A program made the translations under genes and the position numbers. A model generated the notes under the pieces. It had not been told where the DNA came from. It saw only the letters and a list, made by a program, of their open reading frames with translations, and did not search any database. This document shows, one piece after another, positions 34,601 to 46,691 of a DNA stretch of 64,000 nt; within the stretch, counting starts at the first letter, position 1, and each line of letters begins with the position of its first letter. The stretch is from Abelmoschus esculentus (Eukaryota > Streptophyta > Magnoliopsida > Malvales > Malvaceae): NCBI GenBank assembly GCA_035048815.1, contig JAUCBN010000018.1:14713001-14777000 (forward strand), read 5' to 3'.

Positions 34601-35480
34601 GGGAAAATATGCGTAATTATGCACCTTTTAATATGTGTTTTATTTTATTCACTTCGGGAAATGAAAATAAATCAAATAATCGCATGAAATAATCATCATG
34701 CTTGTATTCACTTCAAGGAATATCATAAATCCAATAATTGCATAAAATAAACATCATGCATGCATTCACTTCAAAGAATGCCTCCTATAAAATTTTTTTA
34801 ATCAAGACGATTTTCGTAACTTGAATTGAGAGAAATCTATAGTCGAATTTTTCTACACAAAAAATATTGCTTTCAAGCAAATTTAGATTTTATAATATTC
34901 ATACTATTAAATAGTAATTGATCAACCAATATATATACAATAAAGTACAAAAATTTAATCCTTTAAAAAGAACCTCCTTTGAGACCAGTAGCCTCGCAGA
35001 ATGAGATATCCAGCCAATATACTCGGATTAAACCAACATAACAAAGAACATATTAATTAAATATTTAATATTTTTCTAGTATCATGTAACACTTAGAACA
35101 TGATTAAAACATAAACTTTTATCATCATAATAAAATAAACAAATATTGGTTATGAATAAAGAAAATCTCAAATTAAATAAATAAAACATACTGAATTTTC
35201 TACTAATTTGAACATGTGGAAAGTTTAATCATCAATATTTTGTTAAAATCTTTTTCGGAAATTGTCGCTAAAAACCACGGTATTTGAGCCACTTTATCGC
35301 TACACAAATACCAAACAACCAAAGATTTTTTAATAAATTAAAAATCAAATCAAATATCAAGAGAAAAAAATAACCGATAATTAAAATATAATTGAGGGAG
35401 AAGAACTTATCTTTGATTTATGTTAGTAACAAATTCTTTTTAATAATCTCTTCAAGATTCGAACGAAAAAAACCTTTGTT
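31610..35480 (-). pseudogene. Copia gag-pol remnant, minus strand
   Basis: Minus-strand pieces correspond to Copia RNase H (31620-32350), reverse transcriptase (YGLKQ...IWYDCLIEYLL near 32500-32590; 'VVYVDNL' near 32440), the region around the reverse transcriptase start (33100-33250), integrase (33700-34300) and gag. Stops and shifts occur every few dozen codons; no frame longer than about 85 codons is left. The text parallels that of the plus-strand element at 18420-21770. Confidence 0.75.
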
Positions 35481-35504
35481 GGTTAGAGTCTCGTGCTGAT
35501 AACG

Positions 35505-35771
35505 TATTGTAAATAAAATAATAAAGAACTAAAACAAGAATAAAGAGCAAGAATAAAAAAACAAAGAGCAAGAATAAAAGAACAAAGAGAAGATAGAAAG
35601 AAATATATTTGTAGTATTCTCAATATTGACTTGTGTAAAATGCCTTCACAAACTCATTTATTTCTAGGCATAAGAAGTACATAATACATTAAACTCTAAT
35701 TATTGAAGATAATATTCATAATAATAGAATTCTTATTATGATAGACATCCACATAAATAATATTCATAACA
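35505..35771 (-). repeat. 5' LTR of the minus-strand Copia element
   Basis: 267 bp, collinear with 31367-31599. It has a tandem expansion near 35535-35585 in which 'aaagagcaagaataaa' is repeated, accounting for its extra length. Confidence 0.9.
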
Positions 35772-36056
35772 TACATATTATTTATAAAATATAATGAAAC
35801 AAATATATTTTTTTACCTTTTATTTTACTTGAGTTTTATTTTTTGCGTTAATTCAAAGCTTAAAAAATTAAACTAAATTTTTATATTGGATCATTTCTAT
35901 TTTTCTTACTTACCCAAAACTAAATATATACTATTATATATAAAACAAGTTTAACTGTCAAAATAAGTATCTAAATTATACTTTTTAAATATGTGTTTAA
36001 ATTATGTTTTAAATTAAATAGCTATCTATTATTTTTTATATGATCTAAATAGATGC

Positions 36057-36238
36057 CTCACTATGGAGAAATTATCAGGTGAACCCTTTTCACCACGTCA
36101 TTCATAATCCAAGTAATCAGACCGTTCATCTTTAAACCTTAAAAAATTAAGGTGAACGGTTTTGGTTACTTCGAACCACGGATGGCGTGGTGAACAGGGT
36201 TCACCTAATAATTTTTCCCCACTGTGACAAATATTTTT
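36057..36238. repeat. Internal hairpin, arms of about 80-90 bp
   Basis: The left arm begins 'ctcactatggagaaattatc', continues 'aggtgaacccttttcaccac', and pairs with the right arm 'gtggtgaacagggttcacct', then 'aataatttttccccactgtg'. Mismatches are few. A transcript would form a long imperfect stem. Confidence 0.75.
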
Positions 36239-36423
36239 TAGTTATCAAATGAAATACTAACATGTGGCATATTTTTATCAATTTTTGAAATTAAAATATG
36301 AAAAATAAAAAAACGCAATATTAATTAAACCATCAATTTTTAATTTTTTAAGCTCTTAAACACAAACCATAAATCCGTAAATTTCTTTATTTCGACAACT
36401 AATTCAACAACTACCGCCCAACA

Positions 36424-36633
36424 TTGTCTTCATCAAACTCCACTATTGGAAACTTTATCATCTCGTCGCCAAAAACCGACGAAAACGTCTATCACGTTAT
36501 TAATGAATATCCAATCGTAAAAAAAGATAAATTGGATTTACACCAACGAGTAGAGGATGACGAATATCAAACGGTAAAGCACCCAATACTTTGGACAGTG
36601 AACAACAAATCATTAACTTGTGAGAAATGTTAA
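36424..36633 (+). other. Open stretch inside the inverted-repeat element; possible captured fragment
   Basis: 70 codons open from a TTG (no upstream ATG), with codon composition and base content more gene-like than the surroundings (SSPKTDENVYHVINEYP..., LHQRVEDDEYQTVKHPILWT). I do not recognise the protein. It could be a piece of host exon carried by the element, or chance. Confidence 0.25.
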
Positions 36634-36885
36634 ACGACGAAGTAGATATGATTTGAGAGTTTATAAAACTTTGAGATTCAAAAAATTATTTTTTAAATAA
36701 TTCAAAAATTAAAAATATAAAAAGGTCATGTGTCATGTTTTGATTGGACGACGAAACTTTTCAACGTCCTTCATAGTGAGACATCTATTTAAGTCATAGA
36801 CATTAATTATCAATTTAACTCAAAATATAATTTATATATGTATATAAAAAGTATATAATTTAATACTTATTTTATTCTTAAATTT

Positions 36886-37438
36886 ATAAAATAAATGATT
36901 TTTAGCATAGAGTGGGCCATGACCTAGGTAGTTCTAGGCCAGATTCTTCCATATACCTAAACTTATTGGGATTTCTCGACCACTTTCAAATTACCATTTA
37001 AAATTCTCCGCTTCATGAAATAATTTTTCAGAATCCTTATTATATAAAATAAAATTCCTAACACCAATATCCCGGAAAAATAACAAAAAAATTCTAAAGA
37101 TATCTGAAAAGTTAAAAAAAATCTCAAAATCTTGAATAATTTTATAAAAAATAGTATTTATTTTTAAAAAATTATGAGATTGGGGACCAATATATATTCT
37201 CTGAAATTAATATCACCAACTTGATATTTTAATTTAAGTTAATTTCTAGAAAAAAAAAATAATGTGAAATTGTCAACTGATATGATATTTATTTGTAATA
37301 AGTTTAGTGTAGTAAGCATGCATCCTCTTACCTAAACCTAGTTGTAAAGTTATTACAAGTGTAATTGAAAAAGGGAATTATCAATAAAATTAATTATTTT
37401 GAAGACATTTTTGGTGTGATGACAATAGGTGGACCAAA
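36886..37438. other. AT-rich spacer between two DNA elements
   Basis: Nothing recognised. Confidence 0.5.
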
Positions 37439-37447
37439 ATTAAATTA

Positions 37448-38265
37448 AGCATAAAGATATTTTTAATCTTTAACGTTTATAAGTTTTATAGTTTTGGTTC
37501 TTATTTTTTTTTTGGATAAATTTAACCCTTAACCTATATTTTTTTTGACAAATACCTTATTTTTTAACTATTATGATAATTGAACCGTTAAAAATCTAAC
37601 AATGATGACATGCCATATGCATATGATAATATATTTTAAATAACAAGATTAAAATAAAAACATTAAAAAACCTATTAAATATATATATGTAAAATATAAT
37701 TTTATTCTAATGTGAAATATAATTTTATATTAATATAAAATATAAAATATTAAAAAATTAAAATAAAAACAATTAAAATTCAAATAAAATATTAACAAAT
37801 TAATTAATTCTAAAATAAAATACTACTAAACATTCTCAACGCTAACTACGATAAAATCAAAATCTTACTTTAAAAATTAATTAATTTCGAACTGTATTCA
37901 TATTTTTTTAAGATAGACTTTGATTCTATCTTAGTTAGGATTGGAAAAGTTCAATAGTTTTTTATTTTAAAATTAATTAAATTTTAATATTTTATTTGAA
38001 TTTTAATTATTTTATATTTTATATTAAAATAAAATTATATTTCATATATATATATGTATTTGATAGGTTAGATGCCATTTTATTTAAAATATATAATCAT
38101 TGAATATGACATGTTATTATTGTTGGACTTTTAACAGTCTAGTTACCATTATAGTTAAAAATAAGCTATTTGTTAAAAAGATATAGGTTAAGGGTTAAAT
38201 TTATCCAAAAAAAAATAAAAACTAAAACAATAAAAATTATAAAAGGTTAAAAGTATCTTTATACC
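37448..38265. mobile_element. Fold-back (Mutator-type) MITE with perfect 9-bp target duplication
   Basis: The two halves are long inverted copies. The left arm (37448 to about 37850) reads 'ataaagatatttttaatctt', 'ggataaatttaacccttaacc', 'gacatgccatatg'. The right arm (about 37900-38265), inverted, gives 'ataaagatacttttaacctt', 'ggataaatttaacccttaacc' and a diverged match to the rest. Arms of about 370 bp surround a short centre. ATTAAATTA lies on both sides (37439-37447 and 38266-38274). A 9-bp duplication and long inverted arms are the signature of the Mutator superfamily. No transposase is encoded. Confidence 0.82.
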
Positions 38266-38274
38266 ATTAAATTA

Positions 38275-40728
38275 ATAGACGCACGTTAACCTGTGAATTG
38301 GTTAGAAAAAAACTTAACATAAAATTATTGACTTTGGACTTACTTTTATAGTTTAATTTATTATTTAGGACATTTTAATCGTTTTTTATAAACATTTAAA
38401 TCTTTATTGAAAAACTAATTATACGATTTGATGTGATTAATTTTATTTTTTAAATAATTATAAATTAAAATGTGAAACATGTTAAAACTTTTATTTCTTA
38501 ATAGTTTTTTTTAACTATCATTAACTATCAAATAATTAAATTCTATATTTTAAAATTATTTTAAACGCTTAAAATAAAAAAAATATATAATTTAAAAATT
38601 TATTTTTCATTTGATCTTAATGGCTTCAGCAATTGACCGTGTCTAATCCACTTAGCTACATGGAAATTCGTATGTTTTTTTCTAGGAATCTTCGTGTTCC
38701 TTTTTCTGGTTTTATTTATGAAGCTTCCTTTAGTCGCACACAATTTCCGTATATTTACCAGATATATAATATATTTCCTTTAGTCGCACACAATTCTCCA
38801 GTGTTTTATAAATACACTTTTGGATTTAAAAATAATTTTGACACTAAAACAATAAAATTAAAAAGTTATAAATAAACGTGTTTCTAAGAACGATTAAAAA
38901 AATAACTTTTAACCTTTTTTATATAAAATTATCAAAAATATCATTTAAATGAACTTTACTTTTCTAACATTATGTATATAAATATTTTAGCTTTTCATAC
39001 TACTTTTTATAACAATGTCCGATTGAGAAATTTAGGGTACGACTTTACGGGGACAATTTATTTGTTTTAAAGAAATTGAGGTTTAAACTAAGATTTTAAT
39101 AAATTTAAAATTTTTATAATTTTTTTAAAAATTATAAAATATTAATTAAAAATATTTAAAATTTAATACAATTTTTTTAAAACTTTTAGATATCAATATA
39201 TATTTTTTAAATTTAAGAGGCGATATTTTAATTTTCTAAAATTTTAGGAGATAATATTTTTTAATCACTTAAAGCTTTGTCTCTGATAATATCTTAAACA
39301 TTTGAAATTACATACTATACTTTTTTTCAATACATTTCTAAAACATATATTTTTAACGAAACACTTTTTAAAAATAGTTTCAATCTAAAAGCAATGAAGA
39401 ATTAAAAAAAAAAGTTAGGATAAACATTTGATAGAGTTGAATAAATTTGTTTGAGTTAATCGAGTTAAATAGTTTTATTTATAGTTATAATTTTATTTAT
39501 TTTTTAATTGAATTTATAAAACTTGAATAGATTTTTTGTTCAAATTTAATTCTAATATTTATAATATTATGATACTAATTAATTCTAATTTAAACGATTT
39601 TTTATAATCATTTTTAATACAACTATATTTCTTAATATATATATACACGGCAGAAACAACCTTCCTCTCAAGCAGACAAATCTTGACCACAACCATAACA
39701 ACAAAAGCTCTTATATCATTTCGATAAATCTAGCACTCTACGAATCAGCTTATTTTTGATAAAAAAAACTTTTTATAGCTAAAAACAAATGAATTTAATT
39801 ATAAGAATATAATTTTTTTTATTATATTTCACCATTTCGATAAAAAAAGTATTTTTGTTTATAAATTTAATATATGCTCCTTATGTTTTGTTTTTGGGTT
39901 TATTTTAGTCGCATGTTAATTAGGTATGCATAATATAAATTAATTAATGTATCAAAATATTTAAATATTATATATACACGAATCTAACTGATTTCAGTAA
40001 AAGGAGTATGTTTTTTATTTTAAGAGATTTAGATTCAAGCAAATTTATATGTAAATTATGTATATGTAGGAACGAAATTACATGGGGTGAGGAGGGATAA
40101 TCACCTCACACTCCCGAATTTTTTTTCACTTTTGTCTCTCTGTTTAAATTTTTTTAAAAATTTATGTTTTTATGAATTTGTTCCCTTTTTAAATATTTAT
40201 ATTTTGTTCCCTCAACCTCAAATCTTAACTCTATTGATGCGTGTATGTGTATAAGGATGAATTAAGGGATACTAGAAGGCAGTTGCACACTCCTAAAACT
40301 TTTATATTCTCACATATTTTAAAATTTTTATATTTTATATTGATGTTTTAATTTCATATCAATAAAATAAAATTTTGTGTTGGTCCATATAATATGTGTA
40401 TATAATATAAATATATTTTTGGTAGTTTTTTCTCTGTATAATTACGACAATATAAAATTGCAATAATGGTGAAAGTTCGTCTTGTTTCGTATTAAGTTTT
40501 ACTTGTATTTTGTAGTTGTTATTAATAAGATAATCAACGACGGAACTCGAAATTTATAAAGAAAAATTATTATGAAATTAAAATTTGTTAGGGAAATATA
40601 ATAAGATTTTAAAAGATGGAAGAGATCATAGAACTAATTTTACCATTTTTTTCTAAAAATATTCTATTATTCTCGGAGAAAAAAAGTTAGCAAGTCCCAC
40701 GTCTCCCAAATCCTCATGTTATGCCCAT
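38275..40728. other. AT-rich intergenic DNA, no gene supported
   Basis: The frame 38633-38875 is short and without known motifs; inside it 'cctttagtcgcacacaatt' occurs twice, 48 bases apart (38729 and 38777). 39420-39640 has 'gagttaatcgagttaaata' words reminiscent of decayed MITEs. Nothing else stands out. Confidence 0.45.
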
Positions 40729-40729
40729 T

Positions 40730-41284
40730 AAGGGTGCGTAAATTTTATTTGTTGATTGATTTGATCTGTTTATTTATTGATTTAACCTAAAATTATAGAT
40801 ATTATATATGTTTTTTTTTTATTTTTTTATAATTTAAATTAAATATCTAAAATTTTGAATCAGATATGAATAATAATTTTTTATTTGAATCGGATATTCA
40901 GTTATCCAAAATCAGAAAATTATGTTTTGTATATATAAATTTTATTATATTTGATACTTCTACTTGTTATATTTAAAAATTAAAAATCCTCATTCATATA
41001 TATATATATATAAATTTTATTATATTTAATAATTTGTTTATTATTATACTAGAAAGTCTAATTTTTTTATAAATAAAATCTACAACTTAAAAAATAGTTA
41101 AATTGAATCTTAAATTCCAACATTTAGATATCCATATATTCAATCCAAAAATATAAATATTTAATCTTTTAATTAAATATAAATCATTAATTATCGATTT
41201 AAAATTTTAAATCAGATTAATTTAAAATTTTAAATATCTAAAATTTTAGATTTCATCAATCCAAAATCTAAAATACACACCCTA
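40730..41284. mobile_element. MITE with AGGGTGCGTA-type terminal inverted repeats
   Basis: The left end 'aagggtgcgtaaatttta' and the inverted right end 'tagggtgtgtattttaga' pair. Inside, 'ggatattcagttatcc', 'tccatatattcaatccaa' and similar words occur in both orientations. The flanking octamers (tgcccatt, tcaccata) agree only at 5 of 8 positions, so the hAT assignment is tentative. Length is about 555 bp, non-coding. Confidence 0.55.
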
Positions 41285-43281
41285 TCACCATAATAATTAT
41301 TTTCATATTATCGATTATTCGTAAAAAGTTATGATAGGATGTTTGTTGATTTGAGAGTAATAATGCATTGATATTTTTTACTGAAAACTGAATTTTACTA
41401 TCTTTCGTAGAAGATATTATAAACATTATATAAAAAGATTAAAGTGTAAAGATAAATAAATATTTTTATAGAGATTAATATTTCATTAAAATTTAAAATT
41501 TTTTATAGATCTTAATATCTTATTGTCTCTATTTATATAAGATGAATTTTAGGGTAGAAAATGAATAGTGAGTGAACCAAACTATCATATAAATTAATTC
41601 GCTATTCAAGACTGATTGTATCGATAAACAAAAATTAATCAAGTGAGAATCTATCTTTTACGATCATCAATATAATCGTAATAAAAAATTAATACCGTGA
41701 AGATCTTGTAAGAACACCAAACGACCATTACAACAATAAAAAAATATTATAAAACGATATTTTTATTAAAAATATAAAAAAAATAATAAATTAGATAATT
41801 GATAATTAATACCAAAACTAATTATCGATATTGAGTAAGAAAACAAAAGAAAGAAATAAGTTGTAGCGTTAGGACTGATGCAAAGAAAAATTGAGTTAAA
41901 AAACTTTTTTTATATAAGAAGCGTATAATTTTATTTGAGAATTAAAATCATACAGATGAGGAAAATCGTATTTGTATTTATCCCGTGCTTTGTCAATGTG
42001 TCTGCAAATCCATGAAAGAATACACTATATAATTAGGTTTACGGGGGAGCATTAGATATAATTGAGTTAAATTAAAAATTGAGTTATTTAAGATAAAACA
42101 CCACATTTTATAATTTAATTTTATATTTAAGTTGAGTTTTTGAGTTGTTATATAAACTTAATTATAATTATTTATTTTATTATAATATAATTTAATTTTA
42201 ATTTAAATAATTTTCTTTAGTCAAATAAGATATATATATATATATATATATATTAACGTATTTTTATATGTGATATATATTTTTTAATTTTTTATATTAG
42301 TATGTATATTTAGAAAAAAAATTAAAGAAACAATTTAAACTTAAAAATCAATTCAATAATTAATCATTTTTGAGTTATTCAAATTTTAAAATTTATAATT
42401 TAAAATTTGTTTAAATTTTTTTATTCAATAAATCAAACTTAAAAATTATCTTTATTCGATTTATTCCAGTTGGAATCTGTGATTTTCATGTGATCACCAA
42501 AAAAGTTGAAATAAAATTTGTGTACAGATTCCCTAATTGCGTAGTCAAATAAATTCCCATGGCCCCCAAAAGTTATTGAATAAATAAAACCCTAACCAAT
42601 TAAATCTGGTTTTGAATAAAGTATCCAACAAGTGGTATTTTCAGGGTTGGTCGAAGTTCCATTTTCCAATTATTTCAATTTTCAAAGTCATTAAAATATC
42701 ATATTTATTTGGTATTCTTTAAATTTGCTTTTCCTCTAATTCTTAATTGATAATAAGAAATGATAAAAATGAGATTAACAAACAAATGATAATATGATGT
42801 TTAAATTTTATTTTAAAATCTAAGTCTAAAGTTATGGATTTATGGTATGAATAAGAAAATATTACCTATTAATGATGATTTGAGAGAAAGATATCACTTA
42901 CAGATGACGTTTTTTTAATATTTTTTAAAATCTAAAAGAACAATATTATATATGTATGATGTTTTATTATGTGCATTATAAAAATTAGTCTAAAATATAA
43001 AATAAAAATAAAAATTTCTTATATTCTAAAATATAATTTCATTTAAATTATTTTAATTTTTTTGCAAAATTTCCTCTCTGACATCTTTATATATTCTTTC
43101 ACATCATTAATAACCAACAAAAGGTATATAGATATGTTCATGTAAAAAAAGGAAATTCTTGCTTAGGAATCTTGATTTAAGGTATGATGAAATTGTTTGG
43201 TAAATAATATTTAAGTTAAAATTAAAAGTTGATAAATTAAATTTATTTTATTTGAATATTTGATGAATAAAGAATTGTGAC
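41285..43281. other. AT-rich intergenic DNA with a (TA)n run
   Basis: A (TA)n microsatellite lies at about 42230-42253. 42045-42475 has 'gagttaaattaaaaattgag' words reminiscent of a decayed MITE. No gene seen. Confidence 0.5.
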
Positions 43282-43460
43282 CGTAACACCTTCGACCCGA
43301 AAGTCACATTGATTCTCTGGTCAAAAATCTGTATTTTAAAATTTCACTTTCAAAAGCCCATTAAAACATTTTAATTTCAATAAAGTTCCATTCGTTTCAA
43401 ATAGATATCAAATCCAAGTAAATATCAAGAGTAAAGGAGCTCCCAAAATATCACGAAAAC
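43282..43460 (-). repeat. 3' LTR remnant of the minus-strand Gypsy
   Basis: Begins (plus strand) cgtaacaccttcg, a one-base change from the TGTAACACC terminus, and follows 47499 onward until about 43455. The rest of the LTR was lost together with the end of pol. Confidence 0.75.
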
Positions 43461-43491
43461 GCTAAGCTAAAGAAGCTCAATAAGTAATCCA

Positions 43492-43937
43492 TCACTTGAC
43501 CCACATCACACATATCATAAATAAACTATATGTAACATGAAAGATGGCATGGCATGAGTACACCAAGATGTCGTCGATAAATACAACAACTAAATGATCC
43601 TCCTTTGAGTGTGAGTACACCAAGATGTCGTCGATGAACACAACAACTAAATGATCTAAGTACGGATGAAAGATTTGATTCATCAAGTCTATAAAAGCTA
43701 CAGGTGCATTGGTAGCCTAAACGACATCACCAAAAACTCATAATGCCCATTTTGCGTCTTAAAAACGGTTTTTTGGACATCCTCTTCCACTACCTTCAAC
43801 TGGTAGTATCCCGATCTTAAATCGATCTTAGAGAACACACGTGCACCCCTCAACTGGTCAAACAAGTCAACGATTCTTGACAAAGGATAACATTTCTTAA
43901 TCGTGACTTTGTTGAGATGATGATAATCGATGTACAT
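43492..43937 (-). pseudogene. Gypsy reverse transcriptase fragment with duplicated catalytic block
   Basis: 43937-43698 (minus) gives the Ty3-type palm start (CYPLSRIVDLFDQLRGARVF, then SKIDLRSGYYQL with the first catalytic Asp). After a frame break, 43686-43492 contains FIDDILVYS twice, in frame, with a 57-bp period (19 codons; copies start near 43669 and 43612 reading down). Duplication of the Asp-Asp motif is unknown in working Ty3 reverse transcriptases. After the second copy the text loses similarity. Confidence 0.82.
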
Positions 43938-44840
43938 CCGTATTGACCCATTTTTTTCTTAACAAACAACATCGGTGCTCCCCAGGGAGACACACTTGGC
44001 CAGGTAAAATCTACCTCGAGCAACTCATGGATTTACAGTTTCAAATCTTTCATTTATATTGGTGTCATACGATACGACACTATGTACACCAGTCGTACCC
44101 GACATCACATATATACAAAACTCTAAGCCGTAGTTAGGAGGTAAATCAAGTAAATCTCTAACTCTCTAACATTAGGCTTTAAACCCTCACGTCCATCACG
44201 TGAGCTAAGAAAGCCTCACAACCTTGTTGGATCAACCATTGAGCTAACAAGGCTGACACAATATTTGGTAAACAAGGTTTTTTTTCACCCCTCACAACAA
44301 GCTTGGACCCATCAAGAATACGAAGCTTAAAAATTTTTGACCTATACCTAAGATTTGCATCGTGTTCGAATAACTAATTTATCTCTAGTATTGCATCGAA
44401 CTCTTGAAAGGGAAAGACCATAAGGTCCGCTAGAAAGATTGACTTTGCACCTCGATCTAAAACCTCTAAACACTTTATCCACCAATACATCCAAAACCAA
44501 CAGGCTTGTCACTCAAATTTCTATCTTTAGATCCTCGTTTGGAAACCCCTATTGCTAAGATATCCCACTATGGTTATAGGAGTGGGTAGACCCCGAGTTC
44601 ATAAGAGCAACTATAACACACATGAAAGTACCACACGACACCTGAGATAACTATGGTTATAGGAGTGGGTGCACAGTCATTTCGTGCCTTCATAACATAT
44701 TGTATAGCTGGTGTTCTTGCCGTGGACTAGAAAGTACCACACGACACATGAATCGCTCCTCCAAGGGTAAAGCGTCAACCCATCTTGCCTGGATAACGAG
44801 TCTTTTGCACTTGCTCTGTTGATACACTCATCTTCTCGGA

Positions 44841-44882
44841 ACAATCCTTCAAGAAATGTTCCATTGATCCACAATGATAACA
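44841..44882 (-). pseudogene. Gypsy gag zinc knuckle
   Basis: On the minus strand the segment reads CYHCGSMEHFLKDC, a C-X2-C-X4-H-X4-C knuckle with all four ligands kept. The surrounding gag and protease regions (44300-45240) are broken by stops and shifts. The open frame 45222-44980 is gag just upstream of the knuckle. Confidence 0.75.
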
Positions 44883-45245
44883 AGCTCTAACTACTTCCAA
44901 ACACTCTCCTCGATAGTTCCACCCATATTGAGGGCAAGTCGGAGCCTTAGACTCTTCTAAGAACTCTCTGGGCTTATCATCAGGGAAGATGTAGACTGTC
45001 TCCTTCTTTTGATCGACTTAGACCTTCGGTTCTATCTTGAAACCTAGTTAGAAGCTCCTCTATTCTGATTCCAACGTTTCTACTTCTTCTCGAGTAGGAT
45101 TGAGAGTTGCTGACATAGTTCAGATTTTTCACACTAGTACCTTCTTGTAAGAAAGTTGATTCATAGGTCAACCTATGTATTTTCTCCAAGGACTTGACAC
45201 TAACAGTCAATTCTGAAAACACTTTAGGTGAGGCTGCGGTGAAAT

Positions 45246-46686
45246 TGTTAGAATATGCCTAAAGACCAATCATATGATGATTGTATGGATACTTTTATTT
45301 ACCAATTTTATTGAATAAAGGCATTGCCATTATTGTTTTCAGATATATGTGTCACATAAACTGAGAAACAATAAGGTCCATATAATAATATATGTATTAT
45401 TATTAAAAGATCCTTAGTCAAGTATTATTATGGTTATGGACAATAATAATACGCTTAAGACTAACATATGATTAATTGATGACAATGAGTTGTCATTGAC
45501 ATAGAGATGTCAGAATTAATACATGAATATATTAGTAGAAAATAATATATTGGATTGACCCACTATGAGTATATATCTTAGATTATTATGTGACGGTCAC
45601 GATATTGCTCATAGTGACAACTATATGTATAATCCTTAGACTTGAGATTATTACTATCTCAATATATGTTGTTTTATGTTTTAATGCAGTTAAACGTGTC
45701 TCGTAATTAGTTACACTATAAAAACTGACATTGGACATATTATAACGCATATAGTGAGATATGAATGATCAAGATAGGATTTTTTCTTCCTACATAATAG
45801 GAAAATATATCAAAGGCCACTTGATTGAGTGAGACTAGAAATGCATGACCATGCTTGAATACGTTGATATGATATATCACAAATAATTCATTAAAAGTAG
45901 TTCACTCTAGATATCAAGAAACATTAAAATAGGCTATACAAGTGTGACTATTCCAAGACTTGTGCCTATTAAAGATATAAAATGACAAAAGGATATAATA
46001 TATTAAAAGAATTGGTCACGGACATGATACATCGAATCATGATCTCTTGTAACTTAGATGACAATGATATATTGCTAGATGTCACTCATTATTTGTAATA
46101 TTAGAATTGTTCTAATATTATAACTACGTTAGAATGAGCCTACAGGGTCACACCCAATGGTTGAAAATGAGCAAAAATATATATGTATAAGTAGATTATA
46201 TTTAATCCCAAATTTTAAATATAAAAGATATAATTAAAGTAATTATATCCCTTTTCAAATTCGAATTAAATATAGATTCCAAAATTTAAGGAAATAATAA
46301 TATTAATTATTTCTTAAACAAACTCGGAATTAAATTCTTATACCTAGGGTTACACCTATATAAAGGATCTTTTAGTCTAGTAACCAACATCAGAGAATTC
46401 CGAATTCCAAACCCTAGAATCACGAAAAATAGTTTTTCAAGATTTGCTCTCTTAACCGGGTAAACTGAGTAGAGACCGAGATGATATTCGTGGAGGCTAA
46501 AAATTCAAATTATCAAATGATCGTGATTACCGCAAATCCAGTTGTTGTTTTTGTTGTTTATTAAGGAACCCAATGTAAGTTATCGTAACTCTTCCTCTTG
46601 ATTCCAGATTAAACGTACATAGATCATTGGAAAGATCATCATAATTTTATTATGCTATGCCATGGGGTGTACCGGAGGTCCGAACA
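45246..46686 (+). repeat. Copia-type solo LTR with perfect target duplication
   Basis: Begins TGTTAGAATATGCC and ends GGTCCGAACA. GAAAT stands on both sides (45241-45245 and 46687-46691), so the 1441-bp unit is complete. A TATA-like 'ctatataaagga' (about 46357) followed by 'gaccgagatgatattcgtgg' and a 3' part with 'caatgtaagttatcg' indicates plus-strand reading. Outside the unit the Gypsy gag of the host element continues. Confidence 0.87.
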
Positions 46687-46691
46687 GAAAT

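Larger units (their letters stand above)
31367..35771 (-). mobile_element. Copia retrotransposon (Ale/Retrofit-like), minus strand, complete ends
   Basis: LTRs 31367-31599 and 35505-35771 bracket 4.4 kb, the usual size for this lineage. A perfect target duplication TACAT flanks it (31362-31366 and 35772-35776). On the minus strand the primer region reads 'cgttatcagcacgagactc' (inverse of 35486-35504), directly after the 5' LTR, and the polypurine tract TAAGGGGGAG (inverse of 31600-31609) directly precedes the 3' LTR. The internal region is a pseudogene. Phrases and LTRs match those of the plus-strand element at 13178-22201, so both belong to one lineage. Confidence 0.92.
35955..36885. mobile_element. 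DNA transposon-like element with long terminal inverted repeats
   Basis: The left arm (about 35955-36066, with 'aaaataagtat', 'aattatactttttaaatat' and 'aaatagatgcctcactatgg') reappears inverted at about 36763-36885 ('tagtgagacatctattta', 'aaaaagtatataattt', 'atacttatttt'). Arms of over 100 bp suggest a Mutator-like or fold-back element. A target duplication could not be fixed in this AT-rich context. Inside are a second, shorter inverted repeat (36057-36238) and a short open region (36424-36633) without transposase features. Confidence 0.5.

Noticed and set aside
38633..38875. 80-codon plus-strand frame with an ATG shortly after its start
   Set aside because: No known motif, and it contains a local direct repeat ('cctttagtcgcacac'). 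It resembles chance opening in AT-rich DNA.
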